The notes under the pieces: model-generated | The model's input: only the letters and a program-made list of their open reading frames with translations | What the model was told of the DNA's origin: nothing | Databases searched by the model: none | Translations under genes and position numbers: made by a program | Shown here: positions 1-6,733 of the stretch, one piece after another | Layout of the letters: the number at the start of each line of letters is the position of its first letter | Position numbering within the stretch: the stretch's first letter is position 1 | From: Mesorhizobium sp. J8 | GTDB taxonomy: Bacteria; Pseudomonadota; Alphaproteobacteria; Rhizobiales; Rhizobiaceae | Direction: 5' to 3' | Assembly: GCF_016591715.1 (NCBI RefSeq) | Contig: NZ_AP024109.1 | Span: forward strand, 2,728,001-2,792,000 | DNA: 64,000 nt

Positions 1-87
1 GTTGCCGCTGCAGTGCTGGTCTTTGGCTTCGTCGTCTTCTCGTCGCCGGAGACGGTTCGCTCGGCCTCACCAGCTACCGCGCGCTAG
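1..87 (+). CDS. C-terminal fragment of an unidentified protein (5' end outside window)
   Basis: An open frame enters from the left edge and stops at TAG 85-87, giving 28 residues. They start with a run of small hydrophobic residues (VAAAVLVFGFVVF) and end in a short polar tail, which looks like the last membrane segment and cytoplasmic tail of a membrane protein. Nothing more specific can be said because the rest lies outside the window. It could also be a chance open frame; the hydrophobic composition is the only support. Confidence 0.35.
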   Translation, partial: VAAAVLVFGFVVFSSPETVRSASPATAR

Positions 88-358
88 GCTAGCTGGGGAA
101 CCGGGCACGGATTCAGGCGGGCGGGCTCCAACCCCGATCAAGGAAGAGCCGGGGTTGGTTGCGCCCGTGGTAACCCGTTGAAGGCGGCCCGCCGGCACAG
201 ATGCGAAATTTGATTGCGCCCGAACGCCGAGGCGTAGCTTGGCTGCTGCATTTTCGAGCAGAGGAATGCACCATGTCGGGCCATTGCACCGCGGCCACCT
301 TTCCAAAAAAGGAAGCCGATGGTTTCGCGGCTCGTCCGCGAAATGCCACGCAAAGCGA

Positions 359-655
359 TCAGGGAAGCAATTTCGGGAACAGCCGCAAGATGAGGGCGTG
401 AACGATGCCGTCGCGTTCGAACGGGCCGGGAATCTTCACAGGCGCCGAGCTTGCATCCGTCTTGCCTTCGTCGGTCACGCGGGTTTCGCCATGCACGAGC
501 CAGAGCACGGCCACGAAATAGCCGGCCTGCAGAACCACGGCCGCCAGGAATGTCCAACCGATCGCCATCCAGACGGATCCCGTGGACATGAAGGTCCAGC
601 CGAGGATGACCAGAAGCGTTGCCACCATTCCCACAAGAAACTGCGGAAAATACAT
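359..655 (-). CDS. ExoX-like exopolysaccharide production repressor, small membrane protein
   Basis: A 98-residue protein starting MYFPQFLVGM, with two predicted membrane helices (about residues 5-25 and 30-50) and a hydrophilic C-terminal tail. Length, topology and the helix pattern ending in LQAGYFVAVLWLV resemble the rhizobial ExoX/PsiA family, small inner-membrane proteins that lower exopolysaccharide output post-translationally (family knowledge). The frame stays open upstream to an ATG at 718, but the family normally begins at the MYFP methionine. A general-stress promoter candidate lies at 834-858 on the same strand. Family assignment is by remembered similarity, so moderate. It would fit with the polysaccharide genes at 56-64 kb. 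Confidence 0.6.
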   Translation of the reverse strand: MYFPQFLVGMVATLLVILGWTFMSTGSVWMAIGWTFLAAVVLQAGYFVAVLWLVHGETRVTDEGKTDASSAPVKIPGPFERDGIVHALILRLFPKLLP

Positions 656-833
656 TTGCCCAATCGAGCGCCGCGACCACGTTCGGCCATCGGCGATCTC
701 GCCCATGTCTCTACCCATCTCGACCCATGCACCTTTTCCAGGTGGACCGCAAGCTTGAACGACCTACCGGCTGGCCCGTCGCCCTTTCGTCCGACCCTGG
801 ATAGGACGACAGATGCAGGACCTCCGTTGAAAC

Positions 834-858
834 AACCGGGAATTGCGTCGATCGTTCC
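834..858 (-). promoter_or_regulatory. EcfG/RpoE2-type stress promoter upstream of the ExoX-like gene
   Basis: Read on the minus strand, GGAAC (858-854) is followed after exactly 17 bases by GTT (836-834), matching the alphaproteobacterial general stress sigma consensus GGAAC-N17-GTT. It lies about 180 bp upstream of the start at 655, so the leader would be long. Confidence 0.5.
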
Positions 859-921
859 CAGGCGGCTGCATCTGATGCGCATGTACAAGCGGATGCCGGC
901 GTGTTCGGGTGTCTCCCCACG

Positions 922-949
922 TAAGAAAGGCCCGCCAGCTAGGCGGGCC
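922..949 (-). terminator. Rho-independent terminator of the DUF1236 repeat-protein gene
   Basis: Arms GGCCCGCC (929-936) and GGCGGGCC (942-949) form a perfect 8-bp stem with a 5-base loop. On the minus strand the stem is followed by TTTCTT. It sits about 25 bp past the stop at 972. Confidence 0.7.
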
Positions 950-971
950 CTTGTCAGCTAAGCTGGCCGGA

Positions 972-1892
972 TCAGCTCAGGACCACTACGATCTTGTAGG
1001 TGTCCGGGTCGACGATGACGATGCGTCCATCGGCCAACACGAAATACTCATAGTTCTCATAGGCCGGAACGATCTTGACGATACGGGCCGGCAGACGATG
1101 CAGACGCACCTTGTGGCGCGGCACCTCGACGCCGACCGAGACGTCGAAGCTGACGTCGCGAACCGGCTCGACATGGGTCTCATGAATGACCTGCGTGATC
1201 TGTGTCTTCTGCTCCACCGTCACGTTGTTGATCGAGGCCGTCTTGTTCTGGTCTGTCTCGACATTGGTGTTGCCCTGGGCATTCTGCTCGGTCTGCATCT
1301 TGGTATTGCCCTGAGCATTCTGCTCGGTGGTTGTGCCGGTCTTGCCCTGCGCGTTCTGCTGGGTCTGCATCTTGGTATTGCCGCCCTGAGCATTCTGCTC
1401 AGTGGTGCCAGTCTTACCCTGCGCCTGCTGATCGGTCTGGGTCTTGGTCTTGTTCTGGGCATTCTGCTCGGTCGTGCCGGTCTTGCCCTGGGCGTTCTGC
1501 TCAGTCTGCATCTTGGTGTTGCCCTGAGCGTTCTGCTCCGTGGTGCCGGTCTTGCCCTGTGCCTGTTTCTTCTTCAGCTGTGTATTGTCCTGGGCGTTTT
1601 GATCGGTACCGGTGCCGGTCTGACCCTGGGCCTGCTCGTCGGTCTTCATCTTGGCCTTGCCCTGGGCCTGCTCTTCGGTGTTGGCGCCGGCCTTGCCCTG
1701 GGCGTTCATCTCGGTTTTCGATTTCATCTCGCCCTGCGCCTGCCCGCCGGCCTTGCCGCCCTTCTGGCAATCGGCCGTGCCGGCCGCGCAATTGTTGTCG
1801 CCGCCGCTCGGCTGTGCGGATTCGGTTTGCGCCATCGCGGCGCCGCAACCGACGCCGAGCGCGATCATGCTCGTGATAAGCAGGTGTTTCAT
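972..1892 (-). CDS. Exported DUF1236 protein with a long Gln/Gly/Thr repeat region
   Basis: A 306-residue protein. Residues 1-21 form a signal peptide ending AMAQ. Residues about 45-230 are low-complexity tandem repeats built on AQGKTGTTEQN and AQGNTKMQTEQN. Residues about 245-306 match DUF1236, with the hallmark ending of an ADGRIVIVDPDTYKIV type also seen in the genes at 2144 and 3607. DUF1236 proteins are rhizobial envelope proteins of unknown biochemical role. The start at 1892 was chosen because it begins the signal peptide and has GAGGAG about 7 bases upstream; the frame is open further to 1985. A stress promoter at 1932-1956 and a terminator at 922-949 make it a single-gene unit. Confidence 0.85.
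   Translation of the reverse strand: MKHLLITSMIALGVGCGAAMAQTESAQPSGGDNNCAAGTADCQKGGKAGGQAQGEMKSKTEMNAQGKAGANTEEQAQGKAKMKTDEQAQGQTGTGTDQNAQDNTQLKKKQAQGKTGTTEQNAQGNTKMQTEQNAQGKTGTTEQNAQNKTKTQTDQQAQGKTGTTEQNAQGGNTKMQTQQNAQGKTGTTTEQNAQGNTKMQTEQNAQGNTNVETDQNKTASINNVTVEQKTQITQVIHETHVEPVRDVSFDVSVGVEVPRHKVRLHRLPARIVKIVPAYENYEYFVLADGRIVIVDPDTYKIVVVLS
1260..1710 (-). repeat. In-frame tandem repeats coding for AQGKTGTTEQN / AQGNTKMQTEQN units
   Basis: Degenerate direct repeats of about 33-36 bp lie inside the DUF1236 repeat protein. On the plus strand they recur as blocks such as GCCCTGGGCATTCTGCTC and GGTCTGCATCTTGG. All differences keep the reading frame, so the repeats are coding and likely to vary in copy number. 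Confidence 0.75.
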
Positions 1893-1931
1893 TGGATTTC
1901 TCCTCGGAAAGTTCGGTCCCTTCGCTGAGAA

Positions 1932-1956
1932 AACCCCGCCCGAAAAGCATTGTTCC
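1932..1956 (-). promoter_or_regulatory. EcfG/RpoE2-type promoter for the DUF1236 repeat-protein gene
   Basis: Minus strand GGAAC (1956-1952), 17-base spacer, GTT (1934-1932). The start codon at 1892 lies 40 bp downstream, a normal distance for a promoter. Confidence 0.65.
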
Positions 1957-2037
1957 GAAATTGTTGCGACGGCGGAGAGGACCATTTCGCGGAACTCGGC
2001 GAGAGTAACTTTGCCGGTGCCGACCCAAAATTTTGCA

Positions 2038-2062
2038 GGAACAACGCTGGTCGATTGACGTT
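2038..2062 (+). promoter_or_regulatory. EcfG/RpoE2-type promoter for the DUF1236 gene at 2144
   Basis: GGAAC at 2038-2042, 17-base spacer, GTT at 2060-2062, about 80 bp before the start codon. It is divergent from the equivalent promoter at 1932-1956, so two DUF1236 genes appear to share a stress-controlled intergenic region. Confidence 0.65.
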
Positions 2063-2143
2063 ACGACACTGCCGACCCGCTGTGGAAAATCGCAGGCGCA
2101 GCATCAAGGCGATTTGGTCCAATCCACATAGGAGAGACGAACA

Positions 2144-2443
2144 ATGAAAATGCACTTCACCTCCGCCGCCGCCGGCTTGCTGCTTCTTGCCGGCATTGGC
2201 GCGGCTGCCGCGCAGGATGTCGTCATCGCGCCGGAGCAGGAAACGGTTATCAAGGAATACGTGCATAAGCAGCCACTGGCTTCGGTCGAGGTCCCCGGCG
2301 TCAAGCTCAGCGTCGGCAGCACGCTTCCCGACACGGTCGAACTGCACGAGGTTCCCAATGTGAAATACCGGTATGTTGTCGTCGACAACCAGACGGTTAT
2401 CGTCGATCCCGGTACACGCAAGATCGTCAAGGTGCTCGATTAA
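2144..2443 (+). CDS. Small exported DUF1236 protein
   Basis: A 99-residue protein with a signal peptide (residues 1-24, ending AAAQ) and a single DUF1236 domain. Conserved elements include IKEYVHKQP, VGSTLPDTVELHEVP and the terminal VIVDPGTRKIVKVL. RBS AGGAGAG lies 7-9 bases upstream of the ATG. It is divergent from the repeat-bearing DUF1236 gene and closely related to the broken copy at 3607. Function is unknown; the export signal and stress promoter suggest an envelope role under stress (inference). Confidence 0.9.
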   Translation: MKMHFTSAAAGLLLLAGIGAAAAQDVVIAPEQETVIKEYVHKQPLASVEVPGVKLSVGSTLPDTVELHEVPNVKYRYVVVDNQTVIVDPGTRKIVKVLD

Positions 2444-2465
2444 TCGATAACGCGCCGAATCGGAT

Positions 2466-2512
2466 GGCTCGTCGCCGGTTCTGGCGGCGGGCCATTAACC
2501 GATTATTATTTT
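2466..2512 (+). terminator. Probable terminator after the DUF1236 gene
   Basis: An 11-bp stem with two G-U pairs (2466-2476 with 2483-2493, loop GGTTCT) lies about 25 bp after the stop. The T-rich stretch ATTATTATTTTG follows after a short gap, so it is a moderate candidate. Confidence 0.45.
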
Positions 2513-2528
2513 GTTACCATGTGCTAAC

Positions 2529-2553
2529 GGAACCTTCCCGTTGCGCCTGAGTT
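2529..2553 (+). promoter_or_regulatory. EcfG/RpoE2-type promoter for the small gene at 2662
   Basis: GGAAC at 2529-2533, 17-base spacer, GTT at 2551-2553, about 108 bp upstream of the chosen start. Confidence 0.55.
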
Positions 2554-2661
2554 AGCGGCTCTGGGTCCACGCTGTCTCATAGACAACACAAATCAATGGC
2601 AGCGTGAGGATTCGGGCGGTGGCGAACGGATATGGGCGGGTCGAGGAGGAGTTTGACGAAC

Positions 2662-2883
2662 ATGTCGAAACGAGAAGTCGGAACATCCCGTTCCCTCGGG
2701 ATGCGCGTCGCCGATCTCAAAGCCAGGATGCGGGACGCCCGGATTACCGAGCATGAGATGAAGGCCTTTCAGAAAGTCGCGGCCATTATGGGAGGTGGCG
2801 AGGGCTCCCTACGCATTGAGGCGGATGATCTAATCGCCGCGTCCTTCGTCACCGAGGCGCCGGGCGAATCGACGCCGACCTGA
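2662..2883 (+). CDS. Small hypothetical protein under a stress-type promoter
   Basis: A 73-residue hydrophilic protein starting MSKREVGTSR, with no signal peptide or membrane segment. Charged helical stretches occupy residues about 14-45 (RVADLKARMRDARITEHEMK). The start at 2662 is preferred over the upstream ATG at 2632 because GAGGAGGAG lies about 10 bases before it. I do not recognise a family. The general-stress promoter candidate upstream suggests a stress-induced accessory protein. Confidence 0.55.
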   Translation: MSKREVGTSRSLGMRVADLKARMRDARITEHEMKAFQKVAAIMGGGEGSLRIEADDLIAASFVTEAPGESTPT

Positions 2884-3042
2884 CAGCGGCCATCAGCACC
2901 GAAATCCAACTCAGGGGCGCGCGACCGCCACCCGGCGAGGCGGCGGTCCGCAGGCGTATGGTTTGTGGTGTCACACAACCGACGACGTTTCACTCATTCG
3001 ATGGTCTCAAGAACGTCTTGGCCCGCCTCGTCTGGCGAAGGT

Positions 3043-3393
3043 CTATCCAGGCACGTGTCGGTTCTGCGCCCGGCTTTCGCGCGCCCGGCTGCGCCGGATC
3101 TTTGCTTCGCGTAGCATCACGACCGGATCGGCGCCGGTCCACTCGATCCCCGCCTTCTTCGCAAAGATGAGGAATGCCTGCCGCGCTTTGTCGAGATCGA
3201 TCTCTCCGCCCCGCGCCGCCTCGCAGGCGCGCAAGGCCATCACATAGCTCTCGTCGCGCTCTGCCGGCGGCCACTCCTTGAGAAAATTCTGCATCGCCGT
3301 CAGCGAAGTGATCTGGCGCTTGAAACCGGCGCCGACGGCGATCGCCACCGGGGTTCGAAGTTCGATGTCGCTTCTGATGGAACCTTTTTGCAT
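3043..3393 (-). CDS. DUF982 family protein
   Basis: A 116-residue protein matching the rhizobial DUF982 pattern. It has an N-terminal TPVAIAVGAGFKRQITSLTAM segment, a central WPPAERDESYVMALRACEAA block and a C-terminal ARQAFLIFAKKAGI helix. DUF982 proteins are small, often multicopy in Mesorhizobium and Rhizobium, and have no established function. The frame continues upstream to a TTG at 3435 that has GGAAGG before it, so a 130-residue version is possible. The C-terminal tail is Arg-rich. Confidence 0.75.
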   Translation of the reverse strand: MQKGSIRSDIELRTPVAIAVGAGFKRQITSLTAMQNFLKEWPPAERDESYVMALRACEAARGGEIDLDKARQAFLIFAKKAGIEWTGADPVVMLREAKIRRSRARESRAQNRHVPG

Positions 3394-3493
3394 GCACCGC
3401 CGCCCTATGGATTTCAAAGTATTGGGAAGTTTCAATGCCTTCCAATGCTCGGCCGATGCAAAGGTTCCGCCAAATCAATTAGTCGCCGCTGAC

Positions 3494-3518
3494 GGAACAA
3501 CACCTTGCCGAGGGCGTT
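3494..3518 (+). promoter_or_regulatory. EcfG/RpoE2-type promoter for the broken DUF1236 gene
   Basis: GGAAC at 3494-3498, 17-base spacer, GTT at 3516-3518, about 90 bp upstream of the ATG at 3607. The promoter is retained although the reading frame is broken. Confidence 0.6.
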
Positions 3519-3606
3519 TGCCCCGGGAGCTCCAACGTTCGACCTGCCGGTGTTTCCGCTCTCGCGGAGGCAGGGTGGAGTTCGCTAACGCAACAGGAGA
3601 GAAACG

Positions 3607-3905
3607 ATGAAAACCACCCTCATTCCAGCTGTCGCCGGCGTGGCACTGATGGCCGGTATCGGCATAGCGGCCGCGGACGAGGTGATCGTCACCCCGAGCA
3701 GCAGACCGTGGTCAAGGAGTATGTCCACAAGCACCCGATCGCCTCGGTCAACGTGCTTGGTCTTGAGCTCGGCGTCGGCTCGACCGTGCCGGACACGGTC
3801 GAACTGCAGGAGGTTCCGGACGTGAAGTACCGGTATGCGGTCGTCAACGACCACACGGTGCTGATCGATCCCGGCACGCGCCGCGTTGTTCAGGTGATCC
3901 AGTAA
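3607..3905 (+). pseudogene. DUF1236 gene broken by a one-base deletion
   Basis: The first 30 codons from ATG 3607 (RBS AGGAGAG) encode a signal peptide ending IGIAAADEVIVTP, paralogous to the gene at 2144. The frame then shifts by -1 at about 3696. The rest of the DUF1236 domain (EQQTVVKEYVHKHPIASVNV to VDPGTRRVVQVIQ type ending) continues in another frame to TAA at 3905. Comparison with the paralogue shows CCGGAGCAG expected and CCGAGCAG present, so one G is missing. Everything else, including promoter, RBS and terminator, is intact. It is either a very recent pseudogene or a sequencing error. Confidence 0.75.
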
Positions 3906-3917
3906 TACCTGACCCTC

Positions 3918-3955
3918 AAGAGCCCGATCCTCGCACTGAAGGATCGGGCTCTTCT
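3918..3955 (+). terminator. Strong Rho-independent terminator after the DUF1236 pseudogene
   Basis: A perfect 14-bp stem pairs AAGAGCCCGATCCT (3918-3931) with AGGATCGGGCTCTT (3940-3953), with an 8-base loop, just after the stop at 3905. The stem ends in paired A/T bases that serve either strand. Confidence 0.8.
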
Positions 3956-4023
3956 CGCATCCGGGCTTACCGCATAGAATGGGTAGCGGTTTGGGAGGCA
4001 ACGAAGCGGAAGGAGTCGTTGCC

Positions 4024-4233
4024 ATGCATCATCCACACGTCGAATCGCCTGACATCGCACGCCAAGTCGACAAGCTGCTGGCCGAGCATAGGACCGGCCT
4101 GCTGTCGATGCGGGAGGCCATTTCCCTGCTGCGCCAACGCACGGGAACCGACCGCTCTGACGCGGATTTGGCCGGACTGATTACAAAGAAGGCAGCGCAT
4201 CTGGGTGTCGCGGTGGTCGTCGACGGACGCTGA
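4024..4233 (+). CDS. Small hypothetical protein, unrecognised
   Basis: A 69-residue soluble protein starting MHHPHVESPD, with a helical middle (ARQVDKLLAEHRTGLLSMRE) and a hydrophobic C-terminal strand (GVAVVVDG). Start 4024 was chosen for AAGGAG 8 bases upstream; the frame is open to an ATG at 3979. No family was recognised. The coding frame is supported by codon bias (G/C at third positions) and a good RBS. Confidence 0.55.
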   Translation: MHHPHVESPDIARQVDKLLAEHRTGLLSMREAISLLRQRTGTDRSDADLAGLITKKAAHLGVAVVVDGR

Positions 4234-4342
4234 GCGAAATTGCCTTCAAACTCGCTCGCCTCCATGTGTGATAGCGAAGACGCCGCGCGAAAATTCGGCT
4301 AATATTCGCGCCGGGGAACCGTCCCAACATCAGGAGGCGACA

Positions 4343-4573
4343 GTGACGGACGACAGGCACGAACGCATTCGCCAGCGGGCGCACGAGATTTGGGAGCAGG
4401 CCGGCCGGCCTGAAGGCGCGCATCTCGAGCACTGGGACCGGGCGACCGCCGAGATCGATGCGGCGGGCAAGACGAAGGCGAAGGGTCCGACGAAGGCCTC
4501 CGCCAAGGTCGAGAAGGCCAAAGCCAAGGCTCCCGTCAAGGCAAAGGCGCCCAAACCGAAGGCCAAGGCCTGA
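4343..4573 (+). CDS. DUF2934 protein with a Lys/Ala/Pro-rich tail
   Basis: A 76-residue protein starting at GTG 4343, five bases after AGGAGG. Residues about 4-37 match DUF2934 (ERIRQRAHEIWEQAGRPEG, then HWDRATAEI), a short helix-turn-helix-like motif common in rhizobia. The remaining 40 residues are Lys/Ala/Pro repeats (KAKAPVKAKAPKPKAKA) resembling histone H1 tails, so nucleic acid binding is possible (inference). Function of DUF2934 is unknown. Confidence 0.75.
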   Translation: MTDDRHERIRQRAHEIWEQAGRPEGAHLEHWDRATAEIDAAGKTKAKGPTKASAKVEKAKAKAPVKAKAPKPKAKA

Positions 4574-4715
4574 TCTCCGGCGGCCGCGCCGCCGCGAAGC
4601 CTCATTCGATCCGCGGAAGGTGAAGGGCGGTTGTGTCGCGCCCTTCCATTCCTGACAGTCGATTTGCGGCGACCTGTATCGGCAGCGCGGGGCTGCGGTT
4701 CAGCTGGTAGGGAGG

Positions 4716-4925
4716 CTATCGCCTCCCTTGCTTTCCGGCGTATCGCGCGACTGCGCACAGGAAAGCCAGCGCGGCCGTGTCGCAGGCGGCCCGCGATGGC
4801 GACGGACCCTTGGCGAAAAGGACCGCGTCCGCGACGGGGATGGTCAGGCCGTGCTTCCGGGCGAATGAGGTGACTTCGTAGGGTTGATCGTCGGGCTGTG
4901 CGCCGATGTCGATGTGCTGGTCCAT
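4716..4925 (-). CDS. Small protein, paralogue of the gene at 24938 (DUF3606-like)
   Basis: A 69-residue protein starting MDQHIDIG with GGGAGGAA upstream. Its core (QPYEVTSFARKHGL, then SRAACDTAALAFLCAVARY) aligns without gaps to the protein at 24938-25132 (QPYEPAFFASKYGL, then GRRACDAAAITYLRYVALR). The pattern of Y/F-A-x-K-x-G-L followed by a second helix resembles the small DUF3606 domain, but that assignment is tentative. The frame is open upstream to 5084 without a start signal as good as the one chosen. Confidence 0.6.
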   Translation of the reverse strand: MDQHIDIGAQPDDQPYEVTSFARKHGLTIPVADAVLFAKGPSPSRAACDTAALAFLCAVARYAGKQGRR

Positions 4926-5080
4926 CAAAACGAATTCCTCCCTGGTGTGCGGCTTTACCCTCCTTCGCCCGAGAGGAATTAACCACCGGCCGTTCTTGCG
5001 CGTCCACCAATTGGCAATTGTGTGAAACGATGCATTTTTCGGTGGGTGGCCTGAAGGGTTGTAGCGGTGCGATTGGCTGG

Positions 5081-5425
5081 TCACCAGGCCTCGCTCGATC
5101 GGGCAAACCTTACCCCCGCCGCGATCATCGCGCTTTCACATTCGCTGATCAGCCTCAGATTGCGCGAATACCGCGCCACCGTCTCCGGCAGCCAGGCCGC
5201 GCAAGCTTCGACATAGGCGCGGCCATGCACCAGCGTGCCGGTCGAAAGCCGCTCGTCCTTCTCGGCGATCACTTTCAGATATTGCCGGATGAAGCGGATG
5301 TCGTCGGCGATGTCCTGGCTAGCCATGCGCCAGGCGCCGGCGAGACGCTCGCGCTCGGCGAGCGGCAGTGGCGACAGCAAGGGGCGGGAGAGGTCGGCGA
5401 AAGCGGCATGGTTTGCGGTGTCCAA
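5081..5425 (-). CDS. Hypothetical protein in the S24 repressor module
   Basis: A 114-residue soluble, mainly helical protein with a likely TTG start at 5425 (GAGGGG upstream). Middle and C-terminal helices (ADDIRFIRQYLKVIAEKDE and NLRLISECESAMI) suggest a coiled or bundle fold. I do not recognise a family. Two operator-like repeats (5453-5467, 5488-5502) lie directly upstream, so it is probably controlled by the neighbouring repressor. It lies immediately downstream of that gene on the same strand but has its own control region. Confidence 0.6.
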   Translation of the reverse strand: MDTANHAAFADLSRPLLSPLPLAERERLAGAWRMASQDIADDIRFIRQYLKVIAEKDERLSTGTLVHGRAYVEACAAWLPETVARYSRNLRLISECESAMIAAGVRFARSSEAW

Positions 5426-5452
5426 GCAAGTCCCCTCAAAAGAAGGGAGTAT

Positions 5453-5502
5453 CGTACTTTATGTACGAAAAGCAATCAAGCACGATTCGTACAATTTGAA
5501 CG
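5453..5502 (-). promoter_or_regulatory. Two operator sites (CGTAC-N5-GTACG) upstream of the gene at 5081-5425
   Basis: Site 1 at 5453-5467 is a perfect inverted repeat CGTAC-TTTAT-GTACG. Site 2 at 5488-5502 is CGTAC-AATTT-GAACG with one mismatch. Identical arms and spacing occur at 6219-6267 beside the repressor start. Centre-to-centre distance is 35 bp. This is most simply read as a binding region for the repressor encoded at 5563-6195. Confidence 0.65.
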
Positions 5503-5562
5503 ATGGCGGTTGCAGGCACAAATTGCGGTGCCGCGCAGGTTTCCTCATGGAGGGAGGCTGGC

Positions 5563-6195
5563 TCACATATCGATCATCGACCGCTTTACCCGCCCGATGA
5601 TGGTGATCGCCCCCTCCAGCTCCGGCGGTGGAATGTCGAGATAGGAGGCCGGCTGGAATGGCGGGTTGTCGTTCGGGCGATAGCGCTTGTAGGTGGCGCG
5701 TCCGGTTTCGTCGGCGATCACGTAGCAGCCATTAGTCACCAGCCGCTTGTCGCGCAAATTGACGAAGATGATCGAATCCGGCGGGGAGATCTTGTTCATC
5801 GACGGACCGTCGACGCGGAGCGCGATCCATTCGCCTTCCTCGAGGTCGGCGGCGGGGATGGTCGGATAGTCGGAGAGGTTGACGACGCTGTCCTGGCTGC
5901 CGAGCTCGCCGGCGCTGATCCAGGACACGATCGGCACGTCGACGGTGACGGGCGAGGAGACGAGGCTGACCGGCGCCGCCTCCGCGCCGTCGGCATTGAA
6001 CAAGAGCCAGCCGGGGTCGACGCCGAACAGCCGGCCGTATTTCTCGGCAGCTTTCCGCGACAATGGCCTGTTGCCGTTCTCGTGGCTGATCAGCGTGTTC
6101 TTGTTGATGTCGCGCAAGGCGCGGGCCGCATCGCTGGGCGAGGCATAGCCGGCCTGGGCGCGCGCCTGCTGCAATCTGTGCCGGGAATCCATCAT
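5563..6195 (-). CDS. Phage-type repressor: XRE helix-turn-helix plus S24 peptidase-like domain
   Basis: A 210-residue protein starting MMDSRHRLQQ. Residues about 5-65 form an XRE-type helix-turn-helix (LQQARAQAGYASPSDAARAL, then NTLISHENGNRPLSRKAAEKYGRLF). Residues about 95-205 match the LexA/CI S24 fold, with VDVPIVSWISAGE near the cleavage-loop position and VDGPSMNKISPPDSIIFVN, where the GPSM serine is the expected catalytic residue. A lysine partner may be in RATYKRYRP. Operators at 6219-6267 and an extra CGTAC half-site at 6196 overlap its promoter and start, so it should repress itself and the divergent operon. SOS-type self-cleavage is possible. The frame is open far upstream but those codons run through the operators. 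Confidence 0.85.
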   Translation of the reverse strand: MMDSRHRLQQARAQAGYASPSDAARALRDINKNTLISHENGNRPLSRKAAEKYGRLFGVDPGWLLFNADGAEAAPVSLVSSPVTVDVPIVSWISAGELGSQDSVVNLSDYPTIPAADLEEGEWIALRVDGPSMNKISPPDSIIFVNLRDKRLVTNGCYVIADETGRATYKRYRPNDNPPFQPASYLDIPPPELEGAITIIGRVKRSMIDM

Positions 6196-6218
6196 CGTAC
6201 AAAATGCCTGAAAATAAT

Positions 6219-6267
6219 CGTCCAAAGTGTACGATTTCGCTTGCGCGTATTTCGTACATAACGTACG
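6219..6267. promoter_or_regulatory. Two operator sites between the repressor and the divergent operon
   Basis: Site 3 at 6219-6233 is CGTCC-AAAGT-GTACG (one mismatch). Site 4 at 6253-6267 is a perfect CGTAC-ATAAC-GTACG. Centre-to-centre distance is 34 bp, nearly the same as for the pair at 5453-5502. They occupy the 80-bp gap between the repressor start (6195) and the first divergent start (6276). Confidence 0.65.
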
Positions 6268-6275
6268 CTTAGCGC

Positions 6276-6401
6276 ATGAATGAGCATCCCGCAAGCATTT
6301 CCGCACTGCCCGTGATTCCGGCGCCCATGAGCCTCCCGGGGCTTGTCGATTCCCGGCGGAGCATCGGCGCCTTAGCCGCCGAGCAAGGGGAGGCGGCATG
6401 A
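6276..6401 (+). CDS. Possible 41-residue leader peptide of the GcrA-like operon
   Basis: ATG 6276 lies 8 bp after operator site 4 and opens a 41-codon frame (MNEHPASISA to EQGEAA). Its TGA overlaps the ATG of the next gene as ATGA at 6398-6401, the classic arrangement for translational coupling. No RBS is visible at 6276, so it could be leaderless if transcription starts near 6270. No similarity was recognised. It may be real or only the untranslated start of the operon. Confidence 0.4.
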   Translation: MNEHPASISALPVIPAPMSLPGLVDSRRSIGALAAEQGEAA

Positions 6402-6733
6402 ACGACGCGCCCCTGTCTTTGCAATTCGAACGGTCTTCCCTGTTCGAATCGCCTGTCGAATTCCAATCGCCCGGACCATCCTCCTCCCCGGTCCGGGCGC
6501 GTTCCGGGGCATTTGCCCCGGGTCCGGTCGAACCGCCCGCACCCCGGTTCACCGGAAAGGCCGGAGCCGCTCCTCCCCCGGCTCCGGCCCCCAATCCGGG
6601 CACAAGCTGCATCCGCACCGAGGACGGCACCGTCATCCTGTTCGACAGGGTGACCGGCCGTGCGGTGTCCGGGCTCACCCGCACCGCCGCCGAGGCCGCG
6701 CTCCTTCGCTTGAGCGCTCCAGGCGGCGACTGA
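6398..6733 (+). CDS. Pro-rich hypothetical protein, second gene of the repressor-controlled operon
   Basis: A 111-residue protein starting at ATG 6398 behind GGGGAGG. Residues 1-70 are disordered and Pro/Ala/Ser-rich. Residues about 72-105 form a compact end (GTSCIRTEDGTVILFDRVTG, then TRTAAEAALLRL). No known domain is recognised. Tight coupling to the upstream mini-gene and the shared operator region place it in the same phage-like operon as the GcrA-like gene. Confidence 0.6.
   Translation: MNDAPLSLQFERSSLFESPVEFQSPGPSSSPVRARSGAFAPGPVEPPAPRFTGKAGAAPPPAPAPNPGTSCIRTEDGTVILFDRVTGRAVSGLTRTAAEAALLRLSAPGGD

Noticed and set aside
909..1928. A 339-codon plus-strand frame rich in Leu/Gly repeats over the DUF1236 repeat gene
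   Set aside because: It is antisense to a gene with signal peptide, RBS, promoter, known domain and terminator; the repeats simply mirror the coding repeats of that gene.
1991..2015. GGAAC near 1991 as another stress promoter
   Set aside because: No GTT at 16-18 bases downstream; the correct pair lies at 2038-2062.
4315..4340. GGAAC before the DUF2934 gene as a stress promoter
   Set aside because: The second box at the right distance reads GCG, not GTT, and would fall on the RBS.
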